Shown: positions 8,554 through 17,542, counted from the stretch's first letter. The stretch is DNA of 64,000 bases from JAEYZM01 sp943372195 (GCA_943372195.1 CALRXS010000005.1:62001-126000); one strand, 5' to 3'. Notes: generated by a model not told the origin, from the letters alone. A program made the numbers and translations.

Positions 8554-9164
8554 TCTTCGATAATAGGTTCGAACTGTTGATTGATTTGATCGATAAAGCC
8601 TAATACTTCATCTCTGCCAGTAGTCTCCTCAGCAGAAGTTACGAAGCATTGTGGAATTTCTTCCCAGTTTTTAGCTAATGTTTCTTTGAACAACTCTACA
8701 TTTGCTGCTGTTTTTGTTTTAGATTGCTTATCTGCTTTAGTGAAAATAATCACAAAAGGAATAGCCTTCGAACCTAACCAATCGATGAACTCTAAATCTA
8801 CTTTTTGAGGTTCTAATCTTGAATCAATTAAAGCCATTACACACTGAAGGTTTTCTCTTTTCTCGAGATATGTTTTAATCATTCCTTCCCATGACTTACG
8901 AGTAGTTTGAGAAACTTTGGCGTACCCATATCCAGGTAAATCTACTAAGTACCAAATATCATTAATTTTAAAATGGTTGATGACTTGGGTTTTGCCCGGA
9001 CTTTGAGATGTTTTAGCTAGGCCTTTTTTACGGCAAAGCATATTTATTAATGATGATTTACCCACATTAGACCTACCAATGAACGCATACTCGGGTAGAG
9101 TAGGTTTTGGTAAAGCCGTCATTTTGGTATTACTTATTATAAATTCAGCTGATTTTATGATCAT
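8550..9164 (-). CDS. yihA: Ribosome biogenesis GTP-binding protein YihA/YsxC (EngB)
   Basis: An essential-type small GTPase that assists late assembly of the large ribosomal subunit. The G1 loop GRSNVGKSSL, the switch segment around LVDLPGYGYAKV (G3 DLPG), TKADK (G4) and TSAEETTG (G5) are all present. The start chosen is the ATG at 9164: the codons upstream (M-Y-L-C-Q) are simply the translated promoter box TATCTTTG, and the protein from MIIKSAEFI has the normal family start. The mRNA is expected to be leaderless or nearly so. It overlaps ubiA by 4 bases. Confidence 0.95.
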   Translation of the reverse strand: MIIKSAEFIISNTKMTALPKPTLPEYAFIGRSNVGKSSLINMLCRKKGLAKTSQSPGKTQVINHFKINDIWYLVDLPGYGYAKVSQTTRKSWEGMIKTYLEKRENLQCVMALIDSRLEPQKVDLEFIDWLGSKAIPFVIIFTKADKQSKTKTAANVELFKETLAKNWEEIPQCFVTSAEETTGRDEVLGFIDQINQQFEPIIEE

Positions 9165-9176
9165 TTGGCAAAGATA
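9165..9176 (-). promoter_or_regulatory. Promoter -7 box of yihA (leaderless type)
   Basis: TATCTTTG on the minus strand (9176 to 9169) matches the Bacteroidota -7 consensus TAnnTTTG and is followed by CCAA and then ATG. No good TTTG -33 element is seen 19 bases upstream. The same 17-base sequence TATCTTTGCCAAATGAT precedes and includes the glyS start. Confidence 0.65.
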
Positions 9177-9203
9177 CAATTATTAATGATGCTAGAGATT
9201 AGC

Positions 9204-9842
9204 TTATGGTTTTATGATGTATTTAATGCCTAAAGCGATAAGTAAACTTTGTTGGTTTAAAATCAAATTATTACTGTTTGAAATATCTTTATTAAAGTCA
9301 ATCATTTTTTGAGCTTCTACAAATAGATTCATTTTATCTAAATCATAGTCGAACCCAATACCTGCATTTAAATTAACTTTCCATTGTTGAATGGAAGGTT
9401 CAATATTTGCTGATTTTGAAAAACTGTAATTTAACTGCGGACCTAGAATGAAGTATGGAGTTAATCTAAAATTTTCGTCAAGAGGTATTTTTAATTTTAT
9501 TTCAGCATTGGTGATCATTGTCTCTATGGCCCAATTTTGATTGACAGTAATAGAGTCTGTTATAGACCCAATGCTTACTGGAACTCTAAATGGCATAGTA
9601 CTCGCTCGTTCTAAATATCCAATACCAATTTGTATGCTAGTATAGTCTTTTCTATAAACTTGAGCATATGCATTAACAAAAATACTTTGGCCGTATTTGC
9701 CAATTATATTTAAATCTTTTGCTTTGTTTTGATATTCAAATCTAGAATTAGTTATACCAAGTTTGAGTCCGTATTCATTCACCTGAGCTATACTAGTAGA
9801 ACAGACTAACATACATATACAAAATATTTTTAAAAATTGCAT
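9204..9842 (-). CDS. Outer membrane beta-barrel protein (PorT-like fold)
   Basis: A 212-residue exported protein with a signal peptide of about 19 residues (MQFLKIFCICMLVCSTSIAQ). The mature part opens NEYGLKLGITNSRF and consists of alternating beta strands with glycines and aromatics (IQIGIGYLER, LTPYFILGPQLNYSF, LNAGIGFDYDL, LLIALGIKYI), the pattern of eight-stranded outer-membrane barrels that are very common in Bacteroidota. No specific function can be read. It is divergent from the next gene and separated from yihA by about 40 bases, so it may be transcribed separately. Confidence 0.82.
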   Translation of the reverse strand: MQFLKIFCICMLVCSTSIAQVNEYGLKLGITNSRFEYQNKAKDLNIIGKYGQSIFVNAYAQVYRKDYTSIQIGIGYLERASTMPFRVPVSIGSITDSITVNQNWAIETMITNAEIKLKIPLDENFRLTPYFILGPQLNYSFSKSANIEPSIQQWKVNLNAGIGFDYDLDKMNLFVEAQKMIDFNKDISNSNNLILNQQSLLIALGIKYIIKP

Positions 9843-9898
9843 AATACAAGTTATGCATTTTTTTAAAAATTACTATAAATAATCCTGCATTTAATAAG

Positions 9899-10357
9899 TT
9901 GACTAATGACTTAATTCCTTTGAGATTTACTCAAAATATTATGGAACAGGTAAATGAAAGGTACTTGAAGATAAGTGGACAAACACAACAAGTATCTGTT
10001 GAACTATACAAGGTATTGAGTCAGCACCCCAAATTAGATCAATTTATGAAAGATCGATTGTTGAATTTTGTATCAGCTATGTATTCAACAGCTAATGATC
10101 TATTAGATTGTAGTAATAATATTGAGCGATTATGTCGATTAAAAATGATGGTATCTGAAATTACGCAGATAAATAATTTAATGTTAATGTGTTTTCAATT
10201 AGGTATGTTAAGTTCAGATATGTGTATTGATTACGGACAAAAGTTAGAGTTTGTAAAAATTGACCTTAAAGTATTGGTTGATTTGCAAGATGAGCAGGTA
10301 AAGAAAGATTTAAAAATTGATACAGACGATGATCAATTAAATTGGGATGATTTTTAA
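9899..10357 (+). CDS. Helical protein of unknown function, distantly Avd/four-helix-like
   Basis: A protein of up to 152 residues that I do not recognise with certainty. It has no signal peptide or membrane segment and looks entirely helical (IMEQVNERYLKISGQ, MKDRLLNFVSAMYSTAND, IERLCRLKMMVSEIT), ending in an acidic tail (DTDDDQLNWDDF). The order of helices and the segment LMLMCFQLGMLSSDMCIDYGQKLEFV recall Avd, the reverse-transcriptase partner in diversity-generating retroelements, but no reverse transcriptase or template repeat is nearby. The start is uncertain: TTG at 9899 or ATG at 9941. It converges on glyS with a shared terminator. Confidence 0.7.
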   Translation: MTNDLIPLRFTQNIMEQVNERYLKISGQTQQVSVELYKVLSQHPKLDQFMKDRLLNFVSAMYSTANDLLDCSNNIERLCRLKMMVSEITQINNLMLMCFQLGMLSSDMCIDYGQKLEFVKIDLKVLVDLQDEQVKKDLKIDTDDDQLNWDDF

Positions 10358-10361
10358 ACAA

Positions 10362-10390
10362 AAACGCCCGATTAACGGGCGTTTAAATAT
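10362..10390. terminator. Bidirectional terminator between the helical-protein gene and glyS
   Basis: A perfect 9-bp stem (AAACGCCCG with CGGGCGTTT) and a 5-base loop sit between two convergent genes, with A and T tracts on either side. Confidence 0.88.
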
Positions 10391-11848
10391 TTATTTTAAT
10401 AAGTTTTTCCAACTTGTTTTTTCAGCTATCAATTTACTTAGAGTATCGATTGAAATTCTTTCTTGTTCCATACTATCTCTATGTCTAATAGTTACTGTAT
10501 TGTTTTCTAAACTTTCATAATCTACAGTAATACAGAAAGGAGTACCTATTGCATCTTGTCTACGGTATCTTTTACCAATTGAATCTTTCTCATCATATTG
10601 AACATTGAAATCTAATTTCAATTCATTCATTATTTCTCTTGCTTTTTCAGGTAAGCCATCTTTTTTAGTCAATGGCATAACAGTAGCTTTTACTGGTGCT
10701 AAAGCTGGATGGAATTTCAAGACTACTCTTGAGTCTTTCTTATCTCCTTCACTTAAATCTTCTTCTTTAAATGCTGAGCACATCGTAAGTAAAAACATTC
10801 TATCTAAGCCGATAGATGTTTCGATCACATATGGTATGTAGTTTTGATTAATTTCTGGGTCAAAGAATTGCATTTTCTTACCAGAGAATTCTTGATGTTG
10901 TTTTAAATCGAAATCTGTACGTGAATGAATACCTTCAACCTCTTTAAATCCGAACGGGAAATCGAACTCAATATCTACCGCTGCATTTGCATAATGAGCA
11001 AGTTTTGCATGATCATGGTATCTGTAGTTACTAGCATCTGTACCTAAAGCTAAATGCCATTTTAATCTAGCTTCTTTCCAGTATTTATACCATTCCATTT
11101 CTGTGCCTGGACGAACAAAGAACTGCATCTCCATTTGTTCAAATTCACGCATACGCATAATGAACTGACGTGCAATAACTTCGTTTCTGAATGCTTTTCC
11201 TATTTGAGCGATGCCGAAAGGGATTTTCATTCTACCGGTTTTTTGTACGTTTAAGAAATTAACAAAGATACCTTGAGCTGTTTCTGGTCTTAAATAAACA
11301 GCATCTGCATCTTCAGCTAATGAGCCAAACTGTGTACTAAACATCAAATTGAATTGTCGCACGTCTGTCCAGTTTTTGGTCCCTGAAATCGGACAAACAA
11401 TCTCATGAGCTACAATGATATCTTTTAGGGCAGTTAAATTATCGGCTTTTAAGGCTTCATCAAGTTCGTTTTGTAATTGCTCAGCTTTTTGAGTTTTACC
11501 GTCTTTTTCATAGCGAGCAATTTTATCTTCTATCAGATTATCAGCACGATATCTCTTTTTTGAATCTTTATTGTCGATCATTGGGTCGTTAAACCCATCA
11601 ACGTGACCCGATGCTTTCCAAATTTTAGGGTGCATAAAAATAGCAGAATCAATACCTACAATATTTTCATGCATTTGTACCATTGATTTCCACCAATAGG
11701 TTTTTATATTGTTCTTAAGCTCAACACCTAATTGACCATAATCGTAAACAGCACTTAGTCCGTCGTAAATTTCACTAGATTGAAACACAAAGCCGTATTC
11801 CTTTGAGTGAGAGACTACATTCTTAAAAAGATCATCTTTATTCATCAT
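10391..11848 (-). CDS. glyS: Glycyl-tRNA synthetase, single-chain (archaeal/eukaryotic-type) form
   Basis: A class II aminoacyl-tRNA synthetase that charges tRNA-Gly in the cytosol. It is the homodimeric type, not the alpha2-beta2 type, as usual in Bacteroidota. Class II motifs are visible: RPETAQGIFVNF, motif 2 as AFRNEVIARQF followed by REFEQMEMQFF, and motif 3 as SIGLDRMFL; the C-terminal anticodon-binding domain starts around VKATVMPL. The start is the ATG at 11848 (or 11845). The longer frame to 11923 reads through the promoter and would add 25 residues unlike the family. A tRNA-Gly gene lies elsewhere in the window. Confidence 0.96.
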   Translation of the reverse strand: MMNKDDLFKNVVSHSKEYGFVFQSSEIYDGLSAVYDYGQLGVELKNNIKTYWWKSMVQMHENIVGIDSAIFMHPKIWKASGHVDGFNDPMIDNKDSKKRYRADNLIEDKIARYEKDGKTQKAEQLQNELDEALKADNLTALKDIIVAHEIVCPISGTKNWTDVRQFNLMFSTQFGSLAEDADAVYLRPETAQGIFVNFLNVQKTGRMKIPFGIAQIGKAFRNEVIARQFIMRMREFEQMEMQFFVRPGTEMEWYKYWKEARLKWHLALGTDASNYRYHDHAKLAHYANAAVDIEFDFPFGFKEVEGIHSRTDFDLKQHQEFSGKKMQFFDPEINQNYIPYVIETSIGLDRMFLLTMCSAFKEEDLSEGDKKDSRVVLKFHPALAPVKATVMPLTKKDGLPEKAREIMNELKLDFNVQYDEKDSIGKRYRRQDAIGTPFCITVDYESLENNTVTIRHRDSMEQERISIDTLSKLIAEKTSWKNLLK

Positions 11849-11882
11849 TTGGCAAAGATAATTAAAGGGCGCGAAAGGGCAA
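11849..11882 (-). promoter_or_regulatory. glyS promoter, TTG-N19-TATCTTTG, leaderless
   Basis: On the minus strand, CTTG lies exactly 19 bases upstream of TATCTTTG (11860 to 11853), matching the Bacteroidota -33/-7 arrangement. Only CCAA separates the -7 box from ATGATG, so transcription should begin at or inside the start codon region. Confidence 0.75.
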
Positions 11883-11937
11883 GTTTCAATTAATTTTCTA
11901 AATTCGCTACTGAATAAATTCAATTAAAACTATAGAA

Positions 11938-12849
11938 GTGTCGGTAATTGTAGAAAACATAACGAAGATATATGGCTCCCAAAAGGCAGTCGACAATGTA
12001 TCGTTTAAAGCAGAGCCAGGAAAAATTCTCGGGTTTTTAGGTCCGAATGGTGCCGGAAAATCTACCACCATGAAGATTATCACATGCTTTATACCAGCAA
12101 CATCAGGCAAAGTGAGTGTTTGTGGTTTCGATACAGAAACTCAATCAATGGAGGTAAGAAAGAAGATAGGCTATTTGCCAGAACATAACCCATTGTATTT
12201 AGACATGTACATCAAAGAATATCTTGAGTTCATTGCTGGGGTGCATAAAATTGACAATGTAAAAACTCGAATAGCTGAGATGATAAAGATGACCGGATTG
12301 GAGAGAGAGCAACACAAAAAGATAGGTCAGTTATCGAAAGGATATAGACAGAGAGTCGGATTAGCACAAGCGATGTTACATGATCCAGAGGTGCTAATAT
12401 TAGACGAGCCAACATCCGGATTAGATCCTAATCAATTGACCGAGATACGAAAATTGATACGAGAAATTGGTAAACAAAAAACGGTTATTCTTTCAACACA
12501 TATAATGCAAGAAGTAGAGGCGATATGTGATCAAGTAGTTATCATCAATAAAGGGAAAATAGTTGCGAATGATGATACTAAAAACTTGCAAGCACACTCA
12601 TTAGGTGAGTATGTGTTTAGGGTTGAATTCAATCAGTCTATAGAGAAGAATAAATTAGAGTCAATAAAAGGAGTAAAATCTGCACAATTTGTAAATGCAA
12701 ATATTTGGTTATTGACAACGAATAACGATGAAGAAGTTCGAGCATCAATTTTTGAATTTGCAGTGAAAAATAATTTAATCTTATTGAGCATTCAAAAAGA
12801 GGAAGAAAAATTAGAAGAGGTATTTAGAAGATTAACTAATAAGAAGTAG
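11938..12849 (+). CDS. gldA: Gliding motility-associated ABC transporter ATP-binding protein GldA
   Basis: The ATPase of the GldA-GldF-GldG ABC complex, needed for or contributing to gliding motility in flavobacteria. Walker A is GPNGAGKST (residues 35-43), the signature is LSKGYRQR, Walker B is VLILDEPTSGLD, and the switch histidine is in ILSTHIMQEVE. The length of 303 residues and the C-terminal domain ending with EEKLEEVFRRLT fit GldA. The start codon is GTG at 11938. It is followed after 4 bases by gldF. Non-gliding Bacteroidota also carry this set, so motility is not proven. Confidence 0.93.
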   Translation: MSVIVENITKIYGSQKAVDNVSFKAEPGKILGFLGPNGAGKSTTMKIITCFIPATSGKVSVCGFDTETQSMEVRKKIGYLPEHNPLYLDMYIKEYLEFIAGVHKIDNVKTRIAEMIKMTGLEREQHKKIGQLSKGYRQRVGLAQAMLHDPEVLILDEPTSGLDPNQLTEIRKLIREIGKQKTVILSTHIMQEVEAICDQVVIINKGKIVANDDTKNLQAHSLGEYVFRVEFNQSIEKNKLESIKGVKSAQFVNANIWLLTTNNDEEVRASIFEFAVKNNLILLSIQKEEEKLEEVFRRLTNKK

Positions 12850-12853
12850 ATAT

Positions 12854-13582
12854 ATGTGGAGTATATTAAAGAAAGAAGTATCTGGATTTTTAAGTTCACT
12901 AATAGCTTATATTTCTATGATTGTGTTTTTATTAGTGATGGGTTTATTTGTTTGGGTATTCCCAGACACTAGTATTTTAGAATATGGTTTCGCATCATTG
13001 GATAGTTTCTTCGGGGTAGCACCATGGATTTTTCTATTCTTAATACCAGCGATTACAATGCGTTCATTTTCTGAAGAAAATAAATCAGGCACTATAGAAT
13101 TATTAGTAACAAGACCGATTACAGAACTGCAAATTATTTTAGGTAAGTATTTAGCTGGATTTATAATTGTATTGTTTACGTTATTGCCAACCTTGCTATA
13201 TTATTATACCATATATCAATTAGGTGCTACAAAAGGTAATGTAGATTCAGGAGCTGTAATTGGTTCATATATCGGCTTAATGTTTCTAGCTGCAAGCTTA
13301 GTTGCAATAGGTATTTTTGCTTCATCAATAAGTGATAATCAAATTGTAGCATTTATTCTCGCTGTATTCATAAGCTTTATTTGTTACGCAGGATTTGATT
13401 CATTTAGTAAATTAGATTTGTTTGGTAAAATTGATAATACTATAGCACAAATTGGAATAAATGATCATTATCAATCAATGAGCAGAGGAGTAGTAGACAG
13501 TAGAGATTTAATTTACTTTTTAGGCTTCATAGGTTTTTTTGTTTTATTAACTAAAACTGTTTTAGAAAGTAGAAAGTGGTAG
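12854..13582 (+). CDS. gldF: Gliding motility-associated ABC transporter permease GldF
   Basis: A 242-residue ABC-2 type permease with six hydrophobic helices (for example SLIAYISMIVFLLVMGLFVWVF and YLAGFIIVLFTLLPTLLYYYTIY). The segment IPAITMRSFSEENKSGTIELLVTRPI is the typical ABC-2 permease motif that contacts the ATPase. It lies between gldA and gldG with gaps of 4 and 1 bases, so the three are one operon and presumably one inner-membrane complex. The transported substrate of GldAFG is unknown. Confidence 0.93.
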   Translation: MWSILKKEVSGFLSSLIAYISMIVFLLVMGLFVWVFPDTSILEYGFASLDSFFGVAPWIFLFLIPAITMRSFSEENKSGTIELLVTRPITELQIILGKYLAGFIIVLFTLLPTLLYYYTIYQLGATKGNVDSGAVIGSYIGLMFLAASLVAIGIFASSISDNQIVAFILAVFISFICYAGFDSFSKLDLFGKIDNTIAQIGINDHYQSMSRGVVDSRDLIYFLGFIGFFVLLTKTVLESRKW

Positions 13583-13583
13583 T

Positions 13584-15278
13584 ATGAAAATTATATCAAG
13601 TAATCAGAAAAAACAAGCATATAGCCAATTGGCGATTTTGATTTTGATAATTATCATTATCAATTTTATTTCTACTTTTTTATTTTTCAGAGTAGATTTT
13701 ACTAAAGAGAAAAGATACACCTTATCAAATGCTAGTAAAGAATTTGTAAAGAATTTAGATGATGTAGTATATATAAAAGTATACTTAGAAGGAGACTTCC
13801 CTGCGGGATTTAAACGTTTGAGGAATTCAACTAAAGAAACATTAGATGATTTAAAAGCATATGCAGGCAGTAATATAGAGTATGAATTTATAAACCCTAC
13901 AGCAGATCCTAATCAAGCGGTTCGTGATGAAATATTAATGCAATTATCTAAAAAAGGACTAAATGCAATTAATGTTCAAGTACGCGATGATCAAGGTCAA
14001 CGTCAACAAATAGTTGTACCAGGTGCAGTGGTTACATATCGTGGAAGAGAAGTTGCTTTTCAATTATTACAAAGTTCTACTATTGCAAATTCAGCCGATG
14101 AAGTTTTAAACAACTCAATTACCAATTTAGAATTTCAAATTGTAAATAATATTAAAAAAGTAAGTTCATTAAATAGACCTAAAATAGCTTTTACATTTGG
14201 TCATGGTGAGATTGATACTTTTAGAACTGCGGATGTTATTAGATCATTAAGAGAATACTATGAAGTAGGTTTCGTAAATATTTCAAGATCAATTCCTCAA
14301 GATTTATTTCAATATAAAGCATTAGTAATTGCAAAGCCAACAAAAATATTTACAGAAGGAGACAAGTTTAATATTGATCAATACATTATGAATGGTGGTA
14401 GAGTGCTGTGGTTAATTGATCAAACGAATGCAAATCTCGATAGTTTAGGTAAAGAGCAAATGATGATTACGAGTAGTTATGATTTGAATCTAGATGATCA
14501 ATTATTTAGTTATGGAGCTCGTTTAAATTATGATTTAATACAAGATGTTCAATGCGCGCCTATACCAGTGGTGACTGGTAATGTAGGGGCACAACCTCAA
14601 ACTGAATTATTCCCTTGGTTATTTTATCCGATTTTTGTTTCAAATTCTACACATCCGGTAGCTAAAAATTTAGATGGTGTACGTTCAGAATTTTCAGGTA
14701 CAATAGATACAATTAATGTAGCTGGAGTTACCAAGTCACCATTATTACAGAGCTCTAAGTATGCCAAGATATTAAATGCACCTGTAAGAATATCGATGCA
14801 GATGTTAGCAATTGAACCTAATCCGACTCAGTTCAACAAACAAAATTTAATAACTGCATTAGCTTTAGAAGGTAAGTTTAAATCGGTTTATAAAAATAGA
14901 TTAGTGGCGCAAAATGATAGTGCTAAGTTTTTAGAAGATAGTAAACCAACTAGAATGATTGTTGTTGCTGATGGTGATATTATAAAAAATTATTATTCAG
15001 AGAAAGATAGTTCAGTATATCCGCTTGGCTTCGACAGATATTCTCGTCAAAGTTTCTCTAATAAAATATTTATACAAAATGCAATCGATTGGTTAGCCGA
15101 CGACTACAATTTAATTGAAGCAAGATCTAAAGAAGTTAAGTTAAGATTACTTGACAAAGAAAAAATTAAATCCCAAAAAATGAAATGGCAATTGTTTAAT
15201 ATCGTTTTCCCAATTGCATTAATAGTTATTGTTGGTATATATTTATTCTATTATAGAAAACGTAAATACGCTAAATAA
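13584..15278 (+). CDS. gldG: Gliding motility-associated ABC transporter protein GldG
   Basis: A 564-residue membrane-anchored protein with one N-terminal transmembrane helix (about residues 14-34), a large periplasmic part of the ABC-type uncharacterised transport family, and a C-terminal helix (IVFPIALIVIVGIYLFYY). Segments such as FTFGHGEIDT, GGRVLWLIDQTNA and IVVADGDII are characteristic. It is the third member of the GldAFG set; it was first regarded as an auxiliary or substrate-binding part of the complex. The gene starts one base after the gldF stop codon. Confidence 0.93.
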   Translation: MKIISSNQKKQAYSQLAILILIIIIINFISTFLFFRVDFTKEKRYTLSNASKEFVKNLDDVVYIKVYLEGDFPAGFKRLRNSTKETLDDLKAYAGSNIEYEFINPTADPNQAVRDEILMQLSKKGLNAINVQVRDDQGQRQQIVVPGAVVTYRGREVAFQLLQSSTIANSADEVLNNSITNLEFQIVNNIKKVSSLNRPKIAFTFGHGEIDTFRTADVIRSLREYYEVGFVNISRSIPQDLFQYKALVIAKPTKIFTEGDKFNIDQYIMNGGRVLWLIDQTNANLDSLGKEQMMITSSYDLNLDDQLFSYGARLNYDLIQDVQCAPIPVVTGNVGAQPQTELFPWLFYPIFVSNSTHPVAKNLDGVRSEFSGTIDTINVAGVTKSPLLQSSKYAKILNAPVRISMQMLAIEPNPTQFNKQNLITALALEGKFKSVYKNRLVAQNDSAKFLEDSKPTRMIVVADGDIIKNYYSEKDSSVYPLGFDRYSRQSFSNKIFIQNAIDWLADDYNLIEARSKEVKLRLLDKEKIKSQKMKWQLFNIVFPIALIVIVGIYLFYYRKRKYAK

Positions 15279-15279
15279 G

Positions 15280-16293
15280 ATGAAAAAAAATACATTATAT
15301 ATTATTGTTCTGTTGGTGTTGGTGGGTATTGCCTATTATGTATATAATACTAAAGGTTCTAAAAGTAGTATTAGTAATAGATTAAAAGATTTTGCAGTTG
15401 AAGATACTAGTAGTATTGATAAAATTATCATATCTAATAAAAACGGATCTGTTTTAAAATTGACCAAAACAAATGGTGTTTGGATGGCGAATGATTCTAT
15501 CAAAGCAAGAAAAGATATAGTGAGAACACTTTTAGAAACTATTAAAAGAGTTAGTATAAAATCACCAGTAAACAAAGCAATGAAAGATAATGTCATGAGA
15601 CAATTAGCAACTGGTGCTGTTCAAGTAGAGATATTTGTAGATGGTGATTTAGAAAAGAAATATTTTGTTGGTGGAGCTACGCAAGACGGATTAGGTACGT
15701 TTTTCTTGTTAGATAATAGCGATGAACCCATAGTTGCTCATATACCTGGCTTTGATGGTTACTTAACTGTTCGATATAATACTAATGCTGAAGTTTGGCG
15801 AGATAGAGAAGTTTTTAGATACTATCCACAAAACATTGACATCATCAGTATTGATTATCCTAATTTAAATAAAGAGTCATTTAGCTTACGTATTTCGGGC
15901 AAAGATTATGTTTCATTAACCAATAAAGCAGGTGATACGGCTACAAGTAATATCAATGGTGAATATCTTAGAAATTATCTAATTAATTATACTGATATTC
16001 AATATGAAAATATTGCGAATGCCAAGAAAATTAAATTAGGGGAGGTTTTACTACCAGAAAATTTAATATGTATCATAACTGTTTTTGATAAGTCTGGGCA
16101 ATCTAAAAAGGTGGAACTTTTTAGACGATTTTTTGACGGACAAAATTTCGTTGCTAGTGGCAGTGAAATTGACCTAGATCAAAATAGAATGTTTATCAGA
16201 GTGAATGGAAAAGAGGTTTATAATGCTCAATATAACGCATTTTCTAAGCTAATCGTTAGGTACGGTGATTTCTTTTCAGCGCCTAGTAAATAA
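15280..16293 (+). CDS. DUF4340 domain-containing membrane-anchored protein
   Basis: A 337-residue protein with one N-terminal transmembrane helix (TLYIIVLLVLVGIAYYVYNT) and a periplasmic body of DUF4340 type (WMANDSIKARKDIVRTLLETIKRV, VDGDLEKKYFVGGATQDGLGTFFLL, WRDREVFRYYPQNIDIISI). The start at 15280 is one base after the gldG stop; a longer frame from 15229 reads inside gldG and is rejected. Genes of this type often follow gldG in Bacteroidota, which suggests a structural partner of the GldFG complex. Its function is not known. Confidence 0.88.
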   Translation: MKKNTLYIIVLLVLVGIAYYVYNTKGSKSSISNRLKDFAVEDTSSIDKIIISNKNGSVLKLTKTNGVWMANDSIKARKDIVRTLLETIKRVSIKSPVNKAMKDNVMRQLATGAVQVEIFVDGDLEKKYFVGGATQDGLGTFFLLDNSDEPIVAHIPGFDGYLTVRYNTNAEVWRDREVFRYYPQNIDIISIDYPNLNKESFSLRISGKDYVSLTNKAGDTATSNINGEYLRNYLINYTDIQYENIANAKKIKLGEVLLPENLICIITVFDKSGQSKKVELFRRFFDGQNFVASGSEIDLDQNRMFIRVNGKEVYNAQYNAFSKLIVRYGDFFSAPSK

Positions 16294-16308
16294 GCTAAAT
16301 TAATATTA

Positions 16309-16316
16309 TATATTTG
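16309..16316 (+). promoter_or_regulatory. Promoter -7 box upstream of dnaN
   Basis: TATATTTG, a perfect TAnnTTTG match followed by C, lies 33 bases before the dnaN ATG. The -33 element is not clear. Confidence 0.5.
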
Positions 16317-16349
16317 CTACGAACTTAAAAATAATAGAAGATTAAGGGT

Positions 16350-17474
16350 ATGAAGTTTATTGTTTCATCATCAGCATTGCTTAAGCAATTGCAAGTTATC
16401 AGCGGTGCTTTAAGTACAAATACAGTGTTACCAATTATCGAAAACTTTTTATTCGAAATTAACAATGGTAACCTAACTGTTTCGGCTACAGATTTGCAAA
16501 CTACTATGACTACCTCACTAACTGTAGAGGCTAAAGAGAATGGTAAAATTGCAGTACCGTCGAAAATATTATTAGATACTTTAAAGACTTTAGCTGACCA
16601 GCCTATCACATTTACAATCAATGACGATAATTTCGCAATAGAAATGACGGCAGGTGACGGTAAATATAAGTTAGTAGGAGAGAACGGTGAAGATTTTCCG
16701 AAAATCCCTAAAATTGAACAAGCTGCTACCGTTATGATTTCAGCATCTGTTCTTTCAGAAGCTATTTCGAAAACAATTTTCGCTGTTAGTACAGACGAGC
16801 TTCGTCCGGCTATGACGGGAGTTTATTGCCAGATGTCAACTGAAAACTTAACTTTTGTTGCAACTGATGCTCATAAATTAGTTCGCTACAGAAGAAGAGA
16901 TGCTAAAGCGGATGTTGCTAGTTCATTCATTTTGCCTAAAAAAGCTTTGAACTTGTTAAAGTCATCTTTGCCTACTGAAGATATTAGCATTAATGTAGAA
17001 TACAACAATACTAATGCTTCATTCTCATTCAACAATGTCAATTTGATTTGTCGTTTGATTGATGAAAAATATCCAGATTATGAGGCTGTTATACCAGTTA
17101 ATAACCCGAATAAATTAACCATCGATAGATCTCAAATTTTAACATGTTTGAAACGTGTTTCAATTTTCTCAAATAAAACAACTCACCAAGTGCGTTTGAA
17201 AATCACAGGTTCTGAATTGCAGATTTCTGCGGAAGACATGGACTTTTCAAATGAAGCGCATGAACGTTTAAGCTGTCAATACGAAGGAGAAGATATTGAA
17301 ATCGGATTCAATGCTAAGTTCTTAATAGAAATGTTGAGTAACTTAAATACTGACGAAGTGATATTAGAAATGTCTACACCAAACAGAGCAGGTATCTTAT
17401 TGCCAGTAAATACAGATAATAACGAAGATGTATTGATGTTGGTAATGCCAGTGATGTTAAACACTTATGCATAA
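16350..17474 (+). CDS. dnaN: DNA polymerase III subunit beta (sliding clamp)
   Basis: The ring-shaped processivity clamp that tethers DNA polymerase III and recruits repair and replication factors. The 374-residue length and three-fold domain plan are as expected, beginning MKFIVSSSALLKQLQVISG, with LRPAMTGVYCQMS in the second domain, ISAEDMDFSNEAHERL in the third and the C-terminal VLMLVMPVML that lines the peptide-binding pocket. It has its own promoter and is followed by a strong terminator, so it is probably transcribed alone. No dnaA or recF gene lies beside it here. Confidence 0.98.
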   Translation: MKFIVSSSALLKQLQVISGALSTNTVLPIIENFLFEINNGNLTVSATDLQTTMTTSLTVEAKENGKIAVPSKILLDTLKTLADQPITFTINDDNFAIEMTAGDGKYKLVGENGEDFPKIPKIEQAATVMISASVLSEAISKTIFAVSTDELRPAMTGVYCQMSTENLTFVATDAHKLVRYRRRDAKADVASSFILPKKALNLLKSSLPTEDISINVEYNNTNASFSFNNVNLICRLIDEKYPDYEAVIPVNNPNKLTIDRSQILTCLKRVSIFSNKTTHQVRLKITGSELQISAEDMDFSNEAHERLSCQYEGEDIEIGFNAKFLIEMLSNLNTDEVILEMSTPNRAGILLPVNTDNNEDVLMLVMPVMLNTYA

Positions 17475-17503
17475 TTAGAAACTCCAGTTTAATTTACAAT
17501 AAA

Positions 17504-17542
17504 AAGAGGGGTAGTTCTACATGAACTACCCCTCTTGTTTTA
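17504..17542. terminator. Strong bidirectional terminator after dnaN
   Basis: A perfect 14-bp stem (17504-17517 with 17523-17536) with a 5-base loop separates the convergent dnaN and phospholipase-like genes; A-rich and T-rich flanks suit both strands. Confidence 0.92.

Noticed and set aside
9874..9890. 16-base sequence ataaataatcctgcat also present at about 18919-18934
   Set aside because: One copy is part of the rpsT terminator stem; a 16-base match in a 64-kb AT-rich window is expected by chance.
9899..10357. Diversity-generating retroelement
   Set aside because: No reverse transcriptase gene and no template/variable repeat pair were seen; only a vague Avd likeness.
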